NCBI GenBank assembly: GCA_946414975.1
Contig: CAMKQS010000034.1
Location: 1 to 15,566, forward strand
From: an uncultured Caryophanales bacterium
Lineage (GTDB): Bacteria; Bacillota_I; Bacilli_A; RF39; UBA660
Length of the DNA: 15,566 nt
Direction: 5' to 3'
Shown: piece by piece, positions 13,630-15,566 of the stretch
How positions within the stretch are numbered: position 1 is the stretch's first letter
Layout: the number at the start of each line of letters is the position of its first letter
Position numbers and translations under genes: made by a program
Notes under the pieces: model-generated
Databases searched by the model: none
Told to the model about the DNA's origin: nothing
The model's input: only the letters and a program-made list of their open reading frames with translations

Positions 13630-14719
13630 GTGTTATATTAAGTTTATAATCTTTATAATTAGATTTAACATCATCATATATTTTTTTATACAACTCATCT
13701 ATATTCTTAACCTTAAAATCAATAATTATATCAAAATTAATATTTTTATCTACTTCATCTATATAAAATCCATGCATCTGTAATATTCCATCATAAGAAA
13801 ATACAATTTTTGTAATATCTTTTTTTATCTTAATAACCTTTTCATCTTTTGTATTTACAGAATATATACCAATAGTATGTAGAATAACACCATATTTATC
13901 TTTAATTTTTTTAGTTATATTTCTAGATATTCTATCTACATCAGTTACTGATAAAGTATCTAATACCTCTATATGAACAGAACCTAAGTATTTATCAGGT
14001 CCATAATCATTAAGTATTAAATCATATGCTCCTTTTATATTATTTTCTTTCATAATTTCTCTTTTTATAGAACGAGTAAGGTCACTTTCTACCCTAACTC
14101 CTAGCATATTATCAACTGATTCTTTAATTAATTCTATTCCTGATTTTATGATAAAAATTGCTAATAAAACACCAACATATGCTTCTAAACTAACTTTAAA
14201 TATCATATAAATTATAGCTGATAATAATACCGAAATAGAAAGAATTGCATCATTAAATGCATCAGATCCACTAGCTTTTAAAGAATCTGAATTAACAGTT
14301 TCTCCCTTTTTCTTAACATATATACCTAATACAAATTTAACAATTATACCTGCTATTAATATTATAATTGTTACAGAACTATAATCTGATACTTCTGGAT
14401 TAATAATCTTCTTTATAGATTCAATAAAAGCGGTAATACCTGCATATAAAACAATAGCAGATACAATTAGTGAGGTCATATATTCTATTCTACCATAGCC
14501 ATATGGATGTTTTTTATCGGGTCTTTTACCTGCTAGTTTAGTCCCTATAATAGTTATAATGCTAGATAGTGCATCACTTAAATTATTAACTGCATCAGAT
14601 ATAATAGCAATAGAATTTGCGAGAAATCCTACAATAGCTTTGAATAGTGCTAATAATATATTAGCAAGTATACTAATTATACTAGTTTTTATAACGATAT
14701 TTTCTCTATTATTTTTCAT
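13607..14719 (-). CDS. CDF family cation exporter, manganese-type site, with extended C-terminus
   Basis: CDF exporter of 370 aa. Helices 2 and 5 carry N45-xxx-D49 (SDAVNNLSDA) and D153-xxx-D157 (GSDAFNDAIL) instead of His/Asp; Asn/Asp sites of this kind are known from bacterial Mn exporters such as MntE, so Mn2+ (or Fe2+) is the likely cargo. HPYGYGRIEY (71-80) is the conserved loop between helices 2 and 3. The cytoplasmic part is long: a normal CDF domain (about 210-290) is followed by about 80 extra residues that look like a second small alpha/beta domain. The ATG at 14719 has GGAAGG at a 5-nt spacing; a GTG at 14725 would overlap that site. Its 3' end is duplicated 900 bp downstream. Metal assignment is inference from site residues. 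Confidence 0.9.
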   Translation of the reverse strand: MKNNRENIVIKTSIISILANILLALFKAIVGFLANSIAIISDAVNNLSDALSSIITIIGTKLAGKRPDKKHPYGYGRIEYMTSLIVSAIVLYAGITAFIESIKKIINPEVSDYSSVTIIILIAGIIVKFVLGIYVKKKGETVNSDSLKASGSDAFNDAILSISVLLSAIIYMIFKVSLEAYVGVLLAIFIIKSGIELIKESVDNMLGVRVESDLTRSIKREIMKENNIKGAYDLILNDYGPDKYLGSVHIEVLDTLSVTDVDRISRNITKKIKDKYGVILHTIGIYSVNTKDEKVIKIKKDITKIVFSYDGILQMHGFYIDEVDKNINFDIIIDFKVKNIDELYKKIYDDVKSNYKDYKLNITLDIDMSD

Positions 14720-14735
14720 ATTCACCTTCCAAACA

Positions 14736-14744
14736 ATTATAACA
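14736..14744 (-). promoter_or_regulatory. Extended -10 promoter of the manganese-type CDF gene
   Basis: TGTTATAAT on the minus strand (TATAAT at 14736-14741), no good -35. The leader is only about 10 nt, so no Mn riboswitch (yybP-ykoY type) is present. Confidence 0.6.
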
Positions 14745-14787
14745 CAATATTAACCATTTTTATTAAATTTAATAATCTATATACAAT

Positions 14788-14816
14788 AAAAAAGTGTTTT
14801 ATTATAAAATCACTTT
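14788..14816 (-). terminator. Terminator of the DUF308 gene, overlapping its stop codon
   Basis: Stem of 6 + 5 bp with one bulged base (AAAGTG-a-TTTTA at 14816-14805, pairing with 14801-14791; loop 3 nt), followed by U. The TGA stop (14810-14812) lies in the stem. Confidence 0.75.
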
Positions 14817-15370
14817 TTAGCTTGTTCTAAGGCTTTTTCTATTGTTTTAATATTCTTTTTTATAATAACTATTTCAAATATGTTACATAGTGAATATACC
14901 ATCATTAATATACCACCAAATATGGTTAAAGTAATTGCAGATACTAATGGAGAAAATATAAAAGTCATTCCTACTAATAAAGTAATTATTGCACTAAATA
15001 ATACCATTAACCAATTAAATTTTTCAACACCTTTTAGTAAAATAGCAATCTTAATTCTATTTACACTACTAGATATAAACCATATACCAATACTTAATGA
15101 AATTAAAATACTTAAACTACTTGGATATGTTAATAGAATAACTCCCAATATAATAAGTAAAATTCCTAAAACTAAATTTTCTGATGATTTTATATCTACT
15201 ATATTTATAATTGAAATAGTAATACCATATATAATTGATAATATAGCAATCAATGCACTAATCATACCAATTGTTAATCCTGGATTAATTATAATAATTA
15301 TTCCCAATATAAAGTAAACAATAGATGTAATTATTGATAAGTTTAACTCATTCTTTATAACCTTCAACAT
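14810..15370 (-). CDS. DUF308 / HdeD-like membrane protein
   Basis: A 186-aa protein made almost entirely of six hydrophobic helices in three hairpins, with the repeated pattern 'GI-x-x-I-x-P' (ILGIIIIINPGLTIG near 22-36, ILGVILLTYPSSLSI near 76-90, LVGMTFIFSPLVSAI near 132-146). That threefold repeat is characteristic of the DUF308 family, which includes the acid-resistance protein HdeD of E. coli. The molecular role is unknown. The ATG at 15370 follows AGGAG by 7 nt. It is a single gene with its own consensus -35 promoter and terminator. Confidence 0.88.
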   Translation of the reverse strand: MLKVIKNELNLSIITSIVYFILGIIIIINPGLTIGMISALIAILSIIYGITISIINIVDIKSSENLVLGILLIILGVILLTYPSSLSILISLSIGIWFISSSVNRIKIAILLKGVEKFNWLMVLFSAIITLLVGMTFIFSPLVSAITLTIFGGILMMVYSLCNIFEIVIIKKNIKTIEKALEQAKK

Positions 15371-15390
15371 ACGCTTTCTCCTCTTTTCAC

Positions 15391-15422
15391 TGTTAAAGTA
15401 ACATAAAAAAGTTAGTTGTCAA
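15391..15422 (-). promoter_or_regulatory. Promoter of the DUF308 gene with a palindrome over the -10
   Basis: Consensus -35 TTGACA (15417-15422), 16-bp spacer, extended -10 TGTTACTTT (TACTTT at 15395-15400). The -10 is covered by the inverted repeat TGTTA-CTT-TAACA (15391-15403), a candidate operator. Confidence 0.6.
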
Positions 15423-15430
15423 TATTACAT

Positions 15431-15464
15431 AAAAAAACGACATTGATTCTTATCACTCAATGCC
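15431..15464 (-). terminator. ssrA: Terminator downstream of the tmRNA
   Basis: 8-bp stem GGCATTGA (15457-15464) with TCAATGTC (15439-15446), one G-U pair, 10-nt loop, then seven U (A7 at 15431-15437). It lies about 50 nt after the RNA 3' end. Confidence 0.8.
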
Positions 15465-15514
15465 ATTTTTCTATTATTTATTTTAATTCGAACAAGTTCA
15501 AATAAATTACTTAA

Positions 15515-15566
15515 TGGTGGAGCCGAGGAGAATTGCACTCCTGTCCGAATATATAAACATATAAAC
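15515..15566 (-). ncRNA. ssrA: 3' end of transfer-messenger RNA (tmRNA), partial
   Basis: Read on the minus strand the window begins inside an RNA ending CGGCTCCACCA: the 3' acceptor strand CGGCTCC (15519-15525), discriminator A and an encoded CCA (15515-15518). It is preceded by a T arm with stem AGGAG/CTCCT (15538-15542 / 15526-15530) and loop TGCAATT (15531-15537). The TTCGGAC just before the T arm is typical of the 3' end of tmRNA rather than a tRNA variable loop. The 5' part is beyond the window. A tRNA is the alternative; the missing anticodon arm prevents proof. The loop has G where U55 is normally found. Confidence 0.7.

Noticed and set aside
14720..14809. Mn-sensing yybP-ykoY riboswitch upstream of the Mn-type CDF gene
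   Set aside because: The leader predicted from the TATAAT is only about 10 nt, and the space upstream is the DUF308 terminator.
14880..15317. 145-codon plus-strand open frame opposite the DUF308 gene, and other plus-strand frames of 60-100 codons (for example 10656-10958 and 2779-3045)
   Set aside because: They lie antisense to well-supported genes, have no Shine-Dalgarno or promoter, and read as low-complexity Ile/Asn/Phe/Ser text expected from complementary AT-rich codons.
15431..15566. Genomic island inserted at the tmRNA 3' end
   Set aside because: The ssrA 3' end is a common att site, but there is no integrase and no second copy of the RNA's 3' end downstream in the window, and a normal terminator follows.
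1..15566. CRISPR array or transposon
   Set aside because: No regularly spaced short repeats beyond the single pair at 12671/13571, and no transposase-like frame on either strand.

Overview
The window looks like chromosomal DNA from a very AT-rich (by eye about one quarter G+C) low-GC Gram-positive relative, of the Bacilli / Erysipelotrichia / RF39-Mollicutes kind. TGA is a real stop (ends of the 59-aa gene and the DUF308 gene) and long genes are not interrupted by it, so the standard bacterial code applies and this is not a Mycoplasma using code 4. Ribosome-binding sites are Firmicutes-like (AGGAGG, AGGTGA) and -10 boxes are strong TATAAT, often as extended TGnTATAAT. The genus cannot be fixed from this sequence alone. 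Every gene I can support is on the minus strand, so transcription runs from high to low coordinates.

In transcription order (right to left): the 3' end of a probable tmRNA (15515-15566, cut by the window edge) with its terminator; a DUF308/HdeD-type membrane protein; a CDF metal exporter with an N/D, D/D (manganese-like) site; a small lipoprotein in an ~850-bp segment flanked by an almost exact direct repeat with a 900-bp period; a three-gene operon (nucleotidyltransferase, MscS channel, FabG-like reductase); a 59-aa conserved-looking small protein; a second CDF exporter with an H/D, H/D (zinc-like) site; a GH25 lysozyme with an SH3-like tail; a pilin-like pseudogene with two single-base frameshifts; a HAD phosphatase-like gene plus a divergent LemA gene; a permease (ArsP_1/UPF0718) plus its YcgQ-like partner; a single hypothetical gene; and an operon of a HAD-nucleotidase/nucleoside-hydrolase fusion plus an M32 carboxypeptidase.

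Themes: (1) metal homeostasis and membrane stress (two CDF exporters, YcgR/YcgQ-like pair, MscS, DUF308); (2) salvage and degradation (nucleoside hydrolase, nucleotidase domain, carboxypeptidase, lysozyme); (3) very compact transcription units, with stop codons inside terminator stems, promoter -35 elements made from the preceding terminator arm, and stop codons overlapping the next Shine-Dalgarno.

The least ordinary items are the 900-bp-period repeat that copies the 3' end and terminator of the CDF gene around a lipoprotein cassette, the GC-richer structured stretch inside it (about 12742-12863), the internal Shine-Dalgarno in the HAD/nucleoside-hydrolase fusion, and the frameshifted pilin gene with an A11 tract. 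I see no CRISPR array, transposase, integrase or known riboswitch.
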